From SG8-41 sp036555615 (GTDB taxonomy: Bacteria; Pseudomonadota; Gammaproteobacteria; Burkholderiales; SG8-41), in NCBI GenBank assembly GCA_036555615.1, contig DATBKZ010000028.1, positions 1 to 64,000 on the forward strand: a DNA stretch of 64,000 nucleotides. The letters run 5' to 3'. Within the stretch, counting starts at the first letter, position 1, and each line of letters begins with the position of its first letter. A program made the position numbers and the translations under genes. Below the pieces are notes generated by a model that had not been told where the DNA came from, ran no database searches, and saw nothing but the letters and a program-made list of their open reading frames with translations. This document shows, piece by piece, positions 24,321-32,419 of the stretch.

Positions 24321-25072
24321 AGTTCAGCGTCATCATTCCCGCCCGCCACGCGTCGACGCGCTTCCCGGGCAAGCCGCTCGCGGACGTCGCGGGCAAGCCG
24401 ATGGTGGTGCGTGTCGCCGAGCGGGCGCGCAGGAGCGGCGCCGCGGAAGTGCTCGTCGCCACCGATGATCGGCGCATCGCGGACGCGGCCAGGCGCCACG
24501 GCTTCGAGGCGGTCATGACCGCGCGTGGCCATGCCTCCGGCACCGACCGCATCGCCGAAGTCGTTGCGAGGCGCCGCTATTCCGGAACGCATATCGTTGT
24601 CAACGTGCAGGGAGACGAGCCGCTGATCGAGCCGTCGCTCATCCGGCGCGTCGCGTCCGATCTCGCCGCGCGCCGCGACGCTGCGATGGCGACGGCCTGC
24701 CACCCGATACGAAGCGCGCGCGAGCTCGGCGATCCGAATATCGTGAAGGTCGCGCTGGACCGCGGCGGTTACGCCCTCTACTTCAGCCGCGCCCCGATCC
24801 CCTGGGCGCGCGACGGGTTCAGGCGCGGCATCTCCCGTATTCCGCCCGGCCTGCCGGTCTACCGGCACCTGGGGATCTACGCGTACCGCGCGGCGTTCCT
24901 GCGGGCCTTCACGCGGCTCAGGCCCGCGGCGATCGAGCGCTTCGAGTCCCTCGAGCAGCTGCGCGCCCTTGCCCACGGCCATCGCATACACTGCGCGATC
25001 ACGCGCGCGGCGCCGCATCCCGGCGTCGACACGCCCGCCGATCTGAAGCGCGTCCGGCGCTATTTCAGATGA
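24317..25072 (+). CDS. kdsB: 3-deoxy-manno-octulosonate cytidylyltransferase KdsB
   Basis: 251 residues. KdsB makes CMP-KDO from CTP and KDO for the lipopolysaccharide inner core. The nucleotidyltransferase motifs IIPARHASTRFPGKPL, VATDDRRI, SGTDRIAEV and NVQGDEPLI are present, as are YFSRAPIPW and YRHLGIYAYR. GTG at 24317 begins the conserved MKFSVIIPAR and is preceded by AAGAAGAGG. The gene overlaps its neighbours by four bases at each end. Confidence 0.97.
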   Translation: MKFSVIIPARHASTRFPGKPLADVAGKPMVVRVAERARRSGAAEVLVATDDRRIADAARRHGFEAVMTARGHASGTDRIAEVVARRRYSGTHIVVNVQGDEPLIEPSLIRRVASDLAARRDAAMATACHPIRSARELGDPNIVKVALDRGGYALYFSRAPIPWARDGFRRGISRIPPGLPVYRHLGIYAYRAAFLRAFTRLRPAAIERFESLEQLRALAHGHRIHCAITRAAPHPGVDTPADLKRVRRYFR

Positions 25073-25731
25073 AGATCATTCTTCTGGGCATGCCCGGCGC
25101 CGGCAAGGGCACCCAGTCCCGCTTCCTGATCGAGCGTTATGGAATTCCGCAAATCTCGACCGGCGACATGCTGCGCGCCGAGATCAACGCCAACACCGCC
25201 CTCGGACGGGAGGCTCGACAGTACATGGATCGCGGCGAGCTCGTGCCCGACCAGCTGGTCATCGAGCTGGTCAAGCAACGCGTGGCCCGGCCCGACTGCG
25301 CGCGCGGATTCATCGTCGACGGCTTTCCGCGCACGGTCGCCCAGGCCGAAGCGCTGCGGGATGCGGGAATCGACATTGACTTCGTGGTCGAGGTCGAGGT
25401 CGACGATGACGAGATCCTGCGGCGCATGACCGGCAGGCGTGTGCACCCGGCTTCCGGGCGCACCTACCATCTCGAGTTCAACCCGCCGCGGGTGCCGGGC
25501 AAGGACGACGTCACCGGCGAGCCCCTCGTCCAGCGGCCGGACGACAACGAGGAGACGGTCAGGCGCCGCATCGCGACCTACCATTCGCAGACGAAGCCCC
25601 TCATCGCCTACTACATGAAGTGGCGGGAGCGGGGGAATCCGCGCGCCCCGCATTACGTCAACATTTACGGAAAGGGGTCGATCGAGCACATCCGCGACAA
25701 GCTTTTCGCCGCACTTTCCGCCAGGAGCTAG
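25069..25731 (+). CDS. adk: Adenylate kinase (first of two adjacent copies)
   Basis: 220 residues, a long-form adenylate kinase with a LID domain. It interconverts ATP + AMP and 2 ADP. The P-loop GMPGAGKGTQ, the AMP-site ISTGDMLRA, GFPRTVAQAE, the LID segment GRRVHPASGRTYH and VRRRIATYH contain the usual Arg residues. No zinc Cys are present in the LID. Its ATG overlaps the kdsB stop. This copy is in the position where adk normally sits, so it is probably the housekeeping enzyme. Confidence 0.96.
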   Translation: MKIILLGMPGAGKGTQSRFLIERYGIPQISTGDMLRAEINANTALGREARQYMDRGELVPDQLVIELVKQRVARPDCARGFIVDGFPRTVAQAEALRDAGIDIDFVVEVEVDDDEILRRMTGRRVHPASGRTYHLEFNPPRVPGKDDVTGEPLVQRPDDNEETVRRRIATYHSQTKPLIAYYMKWRERGNPRAPHYVNIYGKGSIEHIRDKLFAALSARS

Positions 25732-25766
25732 CGCGGCAAGGCGAGGAACGCGATGGGCGGTAAGCG

Positions 25767-26423
25767 ATGAGGATCGTAATCGTGGGCATGCCGGGTGCCG
25801 GCAAGGGAACGCACGCGGCCGCCCTCAGGGAACGCCTGAAGGTCCCCCAGATCTCGACGGGCGACATGCTGCGCGCCGCGGTCGCTGCCGGCAACGCTCT
25901 CGGCCGCGAAGCCGAAGGCTACATGAACCGCGGGGAGCTTGTTCCCGATCGGCTGGTGGTCGAGCTGGTGCGCTCGCGCGTCACCGAATCCGACTGCGCC
26001 GGCGGCTTCATCCTCGACGGCTTTCCGCGGACGCTGGCGCAGGCAAAGGCGCTCCGTGAATCCGCGGTTGGAATCGATGTCGTCCTCGAGCTTCACGTGC
26101 CGGATGAGGAGGTGATCGAGCGCATGACCGGCCGCCGCGTCCATCTGCCCTCCGGGCGCATCTACCACGTCACCCGTCAACCTCCCAGAGTTGCCGGCGT
26201 CGATGACGTCACGGGCGAGCCGCTCAGCGTGCGTGCCGATGACGCCGAGGCCACGGTGCGCAAGCGGATCGCCGACTATCACGCGCAAACCGGGCCTCTC
26301 CTCGATTATTACCGGCGGCTCGATACCGGGAAGCCGGGCGCGCTCCGCTTTGTCCGCGTCGACGGCAGCGGCAGCATCGCCGCGTCCCGGACGCGGGTAT
26401 TCGCCGCCCTCGGCATCGCATGA
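25767..26423 (+). CDS. Second adenylate kinase paralog
   Basis: 218 residues with the same architecture as the preceding gene and roughly half identity over most of the length by eye. The P-loop reads GMPGAGKGTH (Q to H at the end), and ISTGDMLRAAV, GFPRTLAQAK, GRRVHLPSGRIYH and VRKRIADYH keep the binding Arg residues, so activity is likely. It follows the first copy after 35 bases. The C-terminus is different (GKPGALRFVRVDGSGS). It may have arisen by tandem duplication or by acquisition of a second lineage; preferences for other nucleotides are possible. Confidence 0.93.
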   Translation: MRIVIVGMPGAGKGTHAAALRERLKVPQISTGDMLRAAVAAGNALGREAEGYMNRGELVPDRLVVELVRSRVTESDCAGGFILDGFPRTLAQAKALRESAVGIDVVLELHVPDEEVIERMTGRRVHLPSGRIYHVTRQPPRVAGVDDVTGEPLSVRADDAEATVRKRIADYHAQTGPLLDYYRRLDTGKPGALRFVRVDGSGSIAASRTRVFAALGIA

Positions 26424-26480
26424 GAAAGTGACCTCCGGCAGCGCGGGCGCGGGCCTCGACGCGCAGCCGGCGGCGTGTGT

Positions 26481-26508
26481 GGTGAGCCGCGAGGGGTGAG
26501 TGGTACAA
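26481..26508. repeat. Heptamer array E (GGTGAGN type, about four units)
   Basis: Units of the form GGTGAGN at 26481, 26495 and, weaker, 26488 and 26502 in the gap upstream of the phosphofructokinase gene. Its last unit overlaps TACAAT (26504-26509), a possible -10 box. No inverted partner is seen. Confidence 0.5.
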
Positions 26509-26558
26509 TCGCGCTTTCCGATTTTTCCCCGTCGCCTTTGTCGTTGCCAGCTGACCGT

Positions 26559-27821
26559 ATGACAAGAAAGAACGCGTTTTATGCCCAGTCCGGAGGCGTG
26601 ACGGCGACGATCAACGCCACCGCCTGCGCCGTGATCGAGACCGCCCGCAAGCACCGCAGCCGGATCGGTAAGGTATTCGCCGGGAAGGACGGCATCATCG
26701 GCGCGCTCACCGAGGATCTCATCGACACCTCGAAGGAGTCCGCGGCAGCGATCCGCGCGCTGCGCCACACGCCCGGCGGCGCCTTCGGCTCCGCGCGCTA
26801 CAAGCTGAAGAACCCCGAGGAAAGCCGCGCCCAGTACGAGCGGCTGATCGAGGTGTTCAAGGCGCACGATATCGGCTATTTCTTCTACAACGGCGGCAAC
26901 GATTCCGCGGACACTTCGTACAAGGTGTCGCAGGTCGCGCGGACCATGGGCTTTCCCCTCGCCTGCGTCGGCATCCCCAAGACCGTCGATAACGATCTCG
27001 CATTGACCGATTGCTGCCCGGGGTTCGGCTCGGTCGCAAAATACGTCGCAACCAGCATTCGCGAAGCGGGCTATGACGTGGCGTCCATGGCGCGCACTTC
27101 CACGCGTGTGTTCATCCTCGAGGTGATGGGCCGGCACGCGGGCTGGATCACGGCGGCCTGCGGCCTCGCCCAGGACCGGGCGGGCGAGGCGCCCCACATC
27201 CTGCTGTTTCCCGAAATCCCCTTCGACGAGGAGCGTTTTCTCGCCCGGGTGACCGAGATCATCGGGAAATACGGCTACTGCGCAGTCGCCGTGTCCGAGG
27301 GAGTGCGCCGTGCGGACGGAAAGTTCCTTTCGGAATCGGGCCTGCGCGACGCGTTCGGCCACGCGCAACTGGGCGGAGTCGCGCCGGTGATCGCGCAGCT
27401 GGTGCAGGACAGGCTCAAGCAGAAATATCACTGGGCCGTGGCCGACTACCTGCAGCGCTCCGCCCGCCATATCGCGTCGAAAACGGACGCGCTGCAGTCG
27501 TACGCCGTGGGCAAGGCCGCCGTCGAGCTGGCCGTGAAGGGCGTGAGCGGCGTGATGCCGATCATCGTCCGCAAATCGAGCAAGCCGTACCGCTGGGCCA
27601 TCGGCGTGGCGGACCTGAAGGAAATCGCCAACCACGAGAAGATGATGCCGCGCGACTACATCACCGAGGACGGCTTGCACATCACGCCGAAGTGCCGGCA
27701 ATACCTCGAGCCGCTCGTGCAGGGCGAGGATTACCCGCCGTACCGCAACGGCCTGCCGGCGTATGTGAAGCTCCGGAACGTTGCCGTGCCCAAGAAGCTC
27801 AGCACCACTTTCAAGCTGTGA
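26559..27821 (+). CDS. 6-phosphofructokinase, pyrophosphate-dependent type
   Basis: 420 residues. The enzyme phosphorylates fructose 6-phosphate, probably using PPi, and is reversible when it does. Signatures are the start FYAQSGGVTATINATA, GGNDSADTSYK (about 112-122), GIPKTVDNDL and MGRHAGW. ATP enzymes usually have GGDGS and PGTIDND; the Lys at residue 141 (PKTVDND) is the hallmark of PPi enzymes. The usual second Asp of GGDD is Asn here. ATG 26559 begins the conserved region; the open frame upstream runs through array E. The neighbouring proton-pumping pyrophosphatase supports a PPi-based metabolism. Confidence 0.9.
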   Translation: MTRKNAFYAQSGGVTATINATACAVIETARKHRSRIGKVFAGKDGIIGALTEDLIDTSKESAAAIRALRHTPGGAFGSARYKLKNPEESRAQYERLIEVFKAHDIGYFFYNGGNDSADTSYKVSQVARTMGFPLACVGIPKTVDNDLALTDCCPGFGSVAKYVATSIREAGYDVASMARTSTRVFILEVMGRHAGWITAACGLAQDRAGEAPHILLFPEIPFDEERFLARVTEIIGKYGYCAVAVSEGVRRADGKFLSESGLRDAFGHAQLGGVAPVIAQLVQDRLKQKYHWAVADYLQRSARHIASKTDALQSYAVGKAAVELAVKGVSGVMPIIVRKSSKPYRWAIGVADLKEIANHEKMMPRDYITEDGLHITPKCRQYLEPLVQGEDYPPYRNGLPAYVKLRNVAVPKKLSTTFKL

Positions 27822-27823
27822 AC

Positions 27824-27845
27824 TGCGTGAGCAATGAGTGGTGTC
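27824..27845. repeat. Heptamer array F (GTGAG type, three units)
   Basis: Three degenerate 7-base units (GCGTGAG, CAATGAG, then TGGTGTC) directly after the phosphofructokinase stop. It is paired in inverted orientation with array F' at 27905. Confidence 0.55.
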
Positions 27846-27904
27846 GGGACTGAATCCACCGTGGCTCGGAAGCCGAAAATGCCGCGAGTCGCCGTTTTCC
27901 GCGC

Positions 27905-27932
27905 GCCACTCACCGCTCACGCATCACGCTTT
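27905..27932. repeat. Heptamer array F' (CACTC/CGCTC type, four units)
   Basis: Four 7-base units (GCCACTC, ACCGCTC and relatives) ending 20 bases before the hppA start. The reverse complement reads GAGCGGTGAGTGG, matching array F. The enclosed core is about 59 bases and non-coding. Confidence 0.6.
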
Positions 27933-27952
27933 CAAGAAATAAGGGGAGTCTC

Positions 27953-30025
27953 ATGTCAAATGGCCTGTTGTTTGCGCTGATCTGCGCGATTGCCGCCATC
28001 GCCACCGGCGGGCTCTGGATCAGGTCCGTTCTCTCGCGTCCGGCCGGCAGCGCCCGCATGCAGGAGATCGCGGCCGCCGTGCAGCAAGGTGCAACTGCCT
28101 ACCTCAACCGCCAGTACCGGACGATCGGCATCGTGGGCGTCGTGCTTTTTATCCTCATCGGCGTGGGGCTCAACTCCTGGACGACCGCAATCGGCTTCGC
28201 GATCGGCGCCGTTCTCTCCGGCCTCGCCGGCTACATCGGAATGAACGTGTCGGTGCGCTGCAATGTGCGCACGGCAGAGGCTGCACGCAGCGGCTTGAAT
28301 GAGGCGCTCTCGCTCGCCTTTCGCGGAGGCGCCATCACCGGCATGCTGGTGGTGGGCCTGGGGCTGCTCGGAGTCACCGGGTTCTACTGGATGCTGCTCG
28401 CCTCCGCTCCCCCGGAGGCCTCGATCAAGGAGATCGCCCATCCCCTGATAGGGCTCGCCTTCGGCGGCTCGCTCATCTCGATCTTCGCGCGGCTCGGCGG
28501 CGGCATCTTCACCAAGGGCGCGGACGTCGGGGCCGACCTCGTGGGCAAGGTCGAGGCCGGCATCCCCGAGGACGATCCGCGCAACCCCGCGGTCATCGCC
28601 GACAACGTGGGCGACAACGTCGGCGACTGCGCCGGCATGGCGGCGGATCTCTTCGAGACCTATGCGGTGACGATCATCGCCACCATGCTGCTCGGCGCGC
28701 TGCTGCTCGCCAAGCCGGAGGTGAGGCACCTCGCGGTCACCTACCCCCTCGCGTTGGGCGGCGCCTCGATCATCGCCTCGATCATCGGCTGCTATTTCGT
28801 CAAGGCTAGGCCCGGGGGCAAGATCATGAACGCGCTCTACCGCGGCTTGATCGTCTCGGGGATCATCGCCGCGATCGGCTTCGCGGTGATCACCTGGACC
28901 ATGATGGGGCACGTCGGCGCGCATTACGCGGAGTTGACGCCGCTCAGGCTCTTCGCCGCCTCGCTGGTGGGGCTGGCGCTCACCGCCCTCATGGTGGTCA
29001 TCACGGAGTACTACACGGCGACCGAGTACTCGCCGGTTCGCCACATCGCGGCGGCCTCCACGACCGGCCACGCGACCAACATCATCGCCGGGCTCGGCGT
29101 CTCGATGAAGGCGACGGCCTGGCCGGTGCTCGCGGTGTGCGCGGGAATCTGGGCCGCCTACGAGCTAGCGGGCCTCTACGGGCTCGCGATCGCAGCGACC
29201 GGGATGCTGTCGATGACCGGAATGATCGTCGCGCTCGACGCCTACGGCCCGATCACCGACAACGCGGGCGGCATCGCTGAAATGGCGAAGCTGCCGAAGG
29301 AGGTGCGCGCGATCACGGATCCGCTGGACGCGGTCGGCAACACCACCAAGGCCGTCACCAAGGGCTACGCCATCGGCTCCGCGGGACTGGCCGCGCTCGT
29401 CCTGTTTGCCGACTACACGCACGCGCTCGAGGCGGGGGGCCGGAAGCTGAGCTTTGATCTCTCCGACCCGGCGATCGTCATCGGGCTCTTCGTGGGCGGC
29501 CTGGTGCCCTATCTCTTCGGCTCCATGGCGATGGAGGCCGTCGGCCGCGCCGCGGGCTCCGTGGTGGTCGAGGTGCGCCGCCAGTTCAAGGAGATCAAGG
29601 GCATCATGGAAGGCACCGCCAAGCCGGATTACTCGCGCGCCGTGGACATGCTGACGCGCGCCGCCATCAAGGAGATGATGATTCCCTCGCTCCTGCCGGT
29701 GCTCGTGCCGATCGCGGTCGCGTTCGCCATGAACTGGCTGATGGGGCCCGGCGCCGGGGTGAAAGCATTGGGCGGCGTGCTGATGGGCACGATCGTCACC
29801 GGCCTGTTCGTCGCGATCTCGATGACCACCGGCGGCGGCGCCTGGGACAATGCCAAGAAGTACATCGAGGACGGCAACCACGGCGGCAAGGGCTCGGATG
29901 CGCACAAGGCGGCGGTGACCGGCGACACGGTCGGCGACCCCTACAAGGACACCGCCGGCCCCGCCGTGAATCCGCTCATCAAGATCATCAACATCGTGGC
30001 GCTGCTCATCGTGCCGCTGCTCTGA
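27953..30025 (+). CDS. hppA: K+-insensitive pyrophosphate-energised proton pump HppA
   Basis: 690 residues with about sixteen membrane helices. It pumps H+ out of the cytoplasm using PPi hydrolysis. The active-site loops DVGADLVGKVEAGIPEDDPR and ADNVGDNVGDCAGMAADL, and the late DTVGDPYKDTAGPAVNP, carry the acidic Mg-PPi ligands. Near residue 466 the sequence is GNTTKAVTKGYAIGS. Lys there and Thr three residues later are the family markers of K+-independent pumps (Ala at both positions marks K+-dependent ones). ATG 27953 has AAGGGGAG upstream. Confidence 0.97.
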   Translation: MSNGLLFALICAIAAIATGGLWIRSVLSRPAGSARMQEIAAAVQQGATAYLNRQYRTIGIVGVVLFILIGVGLNSWTTAIGFAIGAVLSGLAGYIGMNVSVRCNVRTAEAARSGLNEALSLAFRGGAITGMLVVGLGLLGVTGFYWMLLASAPPEASIKEIAHPLIGLAFGGSLISIFARLGGGIFTKGADVGADLVGKVEAGIPEDDPRNPAVIADNVGDNVGDCAGMAADLFETYAVTIIATMLLGALLLAKPEVRHLAVTYPLALGGASIIASIIGCYFVKARPGGKIMNALYRGLIVSGIIAAIGFAVITWTMMGHVGAHYAELTPLRLFAASLVGLALTALMVVITEYYTATEYSPVRHIAAASTTGHATNIIAGLGVSMKATAWPVLAVCAGIWAAYELAGLYGLAIAATGMLSMTGMIVALDAYGPITDNAGGIAEMAKLPKEVRAITDPLDAVGNTTKAVTKGYAIGSAGLAALVLFADYTHALEAGGRKLSFDLSDPAIVIGLFVGGLVPYLFGSMAMEAVGRAAGSVVVEVRRQFKEIKGIMEGTAKPDYSRAVDMLTRAAIKEMMIPSLLPVLVPIAVAFAMNWLMGPGAGVKALGGVLMGTIVTGLFVAISMTTGGGAWDNAKKYIEDGNHGGKGSDAHKAAVTGDTVGDPYKDTAGPAVNPLIKIINIVALLIVPLL

Positions 30026-30027
30026 GC

Positions 30028-30552
30028 GTGAAGTACGCGTTCGAAGAGCGCAAGGTCGTCTGCAAGGGCGACTACTGGATCGCGCCGGACGCGGTCGTGA
30101 TCGGCTCGGTGGTGCTGGAGCCGAACGCCAGCATCTGGTTCGGCTGCATCGTGCGCGGGGACAACGACACGATCACGATCGGGGAGAACTCGCAGCTCCA
30201 GGACGGCTGCGTGCTGCACGTGGACCCGGGCGTCCCCATCGCCATCGGGAAGAACGTGAGCGTCGGCCACATGGCGATGCTCCACGGCTGCACGATCGGC
30301 GACGGAACGCTGATCGGCATCAAGGCGGTCATCCTGAACGGCGCGAAGATCGGCCGCAACTGCCTGATTGGCGCCAACGCGCTCGTCGCAGAAGGCAAGG
30401 TAATCCCGGACGGCTCGCTCGTCATCGGCTCGCCGGGCAAGGTCGTGCGACAGCTTTCGGAGGAGGAGATCCGCAGGATCCATTCCGCCTCCGAGCATTA
30501 CGTGCAGAAGTTCCGGCGCTACCGCGAAACGTTCAGGCCTGATGGCGCGTGA
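30028..30552 (+). CDS. Gamma-class carbonic anhydrase family protein
   Basis: 174 residues of left-handed beta-helix hexapeptide repeats. The His ligands of gamma carbonic anhydrases are visible in CVLHVDPG and SVGHMAMLHGC, and GRNCLIGANALVAEGKVIPDGS and VIGSPGKVVRQL are typical of the YrdA/CaiE-like branch. Whether this branch has real CO2 hydration activity varies. The start is GTG at 30028, two bases after the hppA stop, so it is likely translated with hppA. The stop codon lies next to heptamer array G. Confidence 0.93.
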   Translation: MKYAFEERKVVCKGDYWIAPDAVVIGSVVLEPNASIWFGCIVRGDNDTITIGENSQLQDGCVLHVDPGVPIAIGKNVSVGHMAMLHGCTIGDGTLIGIKAVILNGAKIGRNCLIGANALVAEGKVIPDGSLVIGSPGKVVRQLSEEEIRRIHSASEHYVQKFRRYRETFRPDGA

Positions 30553-30571
30553 GTGACGAGTGACGAGAACC
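30551..30571. repeat. Heptamer array G (GAGTGAC type, three units)
   Basis: Two perfect GAGTGAC units and a partial third, overlapping the stop codon of the carbonic anhydrase gene. It is paired with array G' at 30749. Confidence 0.75.
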
Positions 30572-30775
30572 CATCTCAAGAATATCCACGGAGCAGTATG
30601 GGCATGCATCCGGGATATGCGGCACAGCGCGGGGCCACCCGCGCCACTCGGCACCCCCGCGGGCCGGGACCCGCCCCGCGGCCTGCGCTACACTCAAGAT
30701 GAACGGTCGGAGGCGACGGGCGAACGACCGGGGTTTTGAGATAGGTTCGAGTCACCAGTCACGAGTCACGGGCAA
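30553..30775. other. 223-base gap bracketed by inverted heptamer arrays
   Basis: The core (30572-30748) is GC-rich and has no convincing coding frame. It contains a GC-rich stretch able to fold (around 30650-30685), TACACT at 30689 that could be a -10 box for the following 74-aa gene, and three copies of a CTCAAGAT-like word (around 30575, 30692 and, reversed, 30735). Confidence 0.5.
30749..30775. repeat. Heptamer array G' (GAGTCAC type, three to four units)
   Basis: GAGTCAC, CAGTCAC, GAGTCAC and a weak fourth unit end at the base before the ATG of the 74-aa gene. Reversed it reads GTGACTC, the same type as array G in the other phase (GTGACGA). Confidence 0.75.
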
Positions 30776-31000
30776 ATGAACAAGTACGGCTTCAAGATCC
30801 GCACGCGCACCGGTGCCCTGGTGGAGAGCCTCCAGGTGCAGGCGCGCGACCGGGCGGAAGCCGAGCAGAAGATCAGGCAGATCTACCATCAGTGCGAGAT
30901 CCTCGATTGCCAGGAGATCACCCCGACGATCAAGAAGGAAAGCCTGGATCTCGAGGACGTGGTGTCGCTGATCAACCAGCAGGAAGAGAAGAAGGACTGA
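30776..31000 (+). CDS. Small conserved-looking protein, unknown function
   Basis: 74 residues, soluble and highly charged, with no cysteine-rich motif beyond HQCEILDCQE. The first half looks like a small beta-alpha fold (YGFKIRTRTGALVESLQVQARDRAEAEQKI), the second like an acidic helix (SLDLEDVVSLINQQEEKKD). I do not recognise a family with a known role; short proteins of this look occur as single genes in betaproteobacteria. No Shine-Dalgarno is clear because array G' occupies the leader. It ends three bases from the convergent parA stop. Confidence 0.7.
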   Translation: MNKYGFKIRTRTGALVESLQVQARDRAEAEQKIRQIYHQCEILDCQEITPTIKKESLDLEDVVSLINQQEEKKD

Positions 31001-31003
31001 CCG

Positions 31004-31768
31004 CTACTGCAGGAAGTCGCAGGCCTGCAGCTCGTCGAGGAGCGCCGTGTAGTCCTGGGCACCGCGGCTCTCGGGCGCGTGCCCGAATACGCTTCGGTTA
31101 TGGAACGGGCTCTCGGCAAGGCTCACGTTCTCCGCGATGCGCGTCTCGCACAGCTCGGGACCGAAGCGTCCTCTCAGCTCCCGGTCGATGACCCAGGACA
31201 TGCGGCGGCGCCCGTCGAAGCGGGTCAGGACATACCGCCGCTCCAGCCGTTTCTTGAGCACCTGCTCGAGCGCCTTCAGCGTCCGCTCGGTCTGCAAGGC
31301 GCCCTTGATCGAAAGATAATCGGTGGAGATCGGCACCAGCACCCGGTCCGCCGCGAACACGCTGTTCAGCGACAGGACCCCCAGCATCGGGCAGGCGTCC
31401 ATGATGATCGGCCGGTCGGTGTTGAGATTCTCCTTGATGATCCCGTAATTCAGGCGGTTGAGCGCGTTCGGCCCCTTGCCGTACTGAGTGTCCACCTTGG
31501 CAAGGTCGAGATGCGAGGGAATGATCTTCAACCCGCCGCCCCCGAACTTGATGAGCCCCGCGAGCGTGGCGCCCACGGAGTAGTAGGCGTAGAGGCTGCG
31601 CTCGGAGGCCGGCACGGCAGCCCCGCAGATGGCTGTGAGGTGGGCCTGGGGATCGAGGTCGATCATCAGCGGATCGGCGCCCCGCCGGGCGAGAAGCGCC
31701 GCGAGGTTGAGGGCAGTCGTCGTCTTGCCGACGCCCCCCTTCTGATTGAACACCGCCACCTTGGCCAC
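31004..31768 (-). CDS. ParA/MinD-family ATPase, orphan
   Basis: 254 residues. The deviant Walker A box is at the N-terminus (FNQKGGVGKTTTALNLA), with PLMIDLDPQAHLT and PIIMDACPMLGVLS as the following ATPase motifs. Such ATPases position DNA, chemoreceptors or other cargo. No parB, parS-like repeat or chemotaxis gene is adjacent, so it is not a plasmid or chromosome partition pair here. GTG 31768 has GGAGG eight bases upstream and starts MAKVAVFNQ; a TTG seven codons earlier is possible but lacks spacing. The C-terminal part (RYVLTRFDGRRRMSWVIDREL) suits ParA. Confidence 0.9.
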   Translation of the reverse strand: MAKVAVFNQKGGVGKTTTALNLAALLARRGADPLMIDLDPQAHLTAICGAAVPASERSLYAYYSVGATLAGLIKFGGGGLKIIPSHLDLAKVDTQYGKGPNALNRLNYGIIKENLNTDRPIIMDACPMLGVLSLNSVFAADRVLVPISTDYLSIKGALQTERTLKALEQVLKKRLERRYVLTRFDGRRRMSWVIDRELRGRFGPELCETRIAENVSLAESPFHNRSVFGHAPESRGAQDYTALLDELQACDFLQ

Positions 31769-31899
31769 CGGGGTTTCCTCCCCGATCAATGGCTTATGAG
31801 CGTAAACTACGGGTCAGCCGGTTGGCAAGAGCATTCGTCACGCGCGCCGCCTGCGCGCGCGGCAAGCAGTGTGGGTAATGCCATGATTCCGGTGAACAC

Positions 31900-32412
31900 A
31901 TGGAATTGATCCGTCCCGTGAGGGAAGGCGATGCCGCGGCCGTCCGCCACGTGCTCGAGACCGCCTTCCCCACCCCGGCGGAGGCCGACCTGGTCGAGCG
32001 CCTGCGGGCAAACGGCACGGCAGTAATCGAGCTGGTCGCCCTCGACGGGGACAGCATTGTCGGCCACATCCTCTTCAGCCCTGTTGCGCTCGAGCCCCTG
32101 GCGGGCACCGTGGGACTGGGGCTTGCGCCTCTCGCCGTGATGCCGGACCACGAAAAGCACGGGGTGGGCCGGCGCCTCATCCAGAACGGCCTTGCCGCGT
32201 CCCACAAATGGGGCGCCGGATTCGTCGTGGTGCTCGGCGATCCGCCGTACTACAGCCGCTTCGGGTTCGAGCCGGCGGGAAAATTCGGCCTGCGCAGCGA
32301 GTACGACGCCGCGGACGCGTTCATGGTGTTCAAGCTCGAGTCGGGTGCCCTGCCTCCACCCGATACGCTCGTCAAGTACGCGCCGGAATTTTCGGGCCTG
32401 CTGAGGATTTGA
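31900..32412 (+). CDS. GNAT-family N-acetyltransferase
   Basis: 170 residues with one GNAT domain. The acetyl-CoA loop is seen in LAPLAVMPDHEKHGVGRRLIQNGL, and the following VVLGDPPYYSRFGFEPAGKFGL is typical of the YhbS branch. Substrate unknown. It is divergent from parA with a 131-base gap in which I see no strong promoter, and convergent with the ABC permease gene, eight bases away. Confidence 0.9.
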   Translation: MELIRPVREGDAAAVRHVLETAFPTPAEADLVERLRANGTAVIELVALDGDSIVGHILFSPVALEPLAGTVGLGLAPLAVMPDHEKHGVGRRLIQNGLAASHKWGAGFVVVLGDPPYYSRFGFEPAGKFGLRSEYDAADAFMVFKLESGALPPPDTLVKYAPEFSGLLRI

Positions 32413-32419
32413 GGCGCCC

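Noticed and set aside
31004..31768. ParA as evidence of an integrated plasmid
   Set aside because: No parB, replication or conjugation gene; the flanking genes are chromosomal in type.
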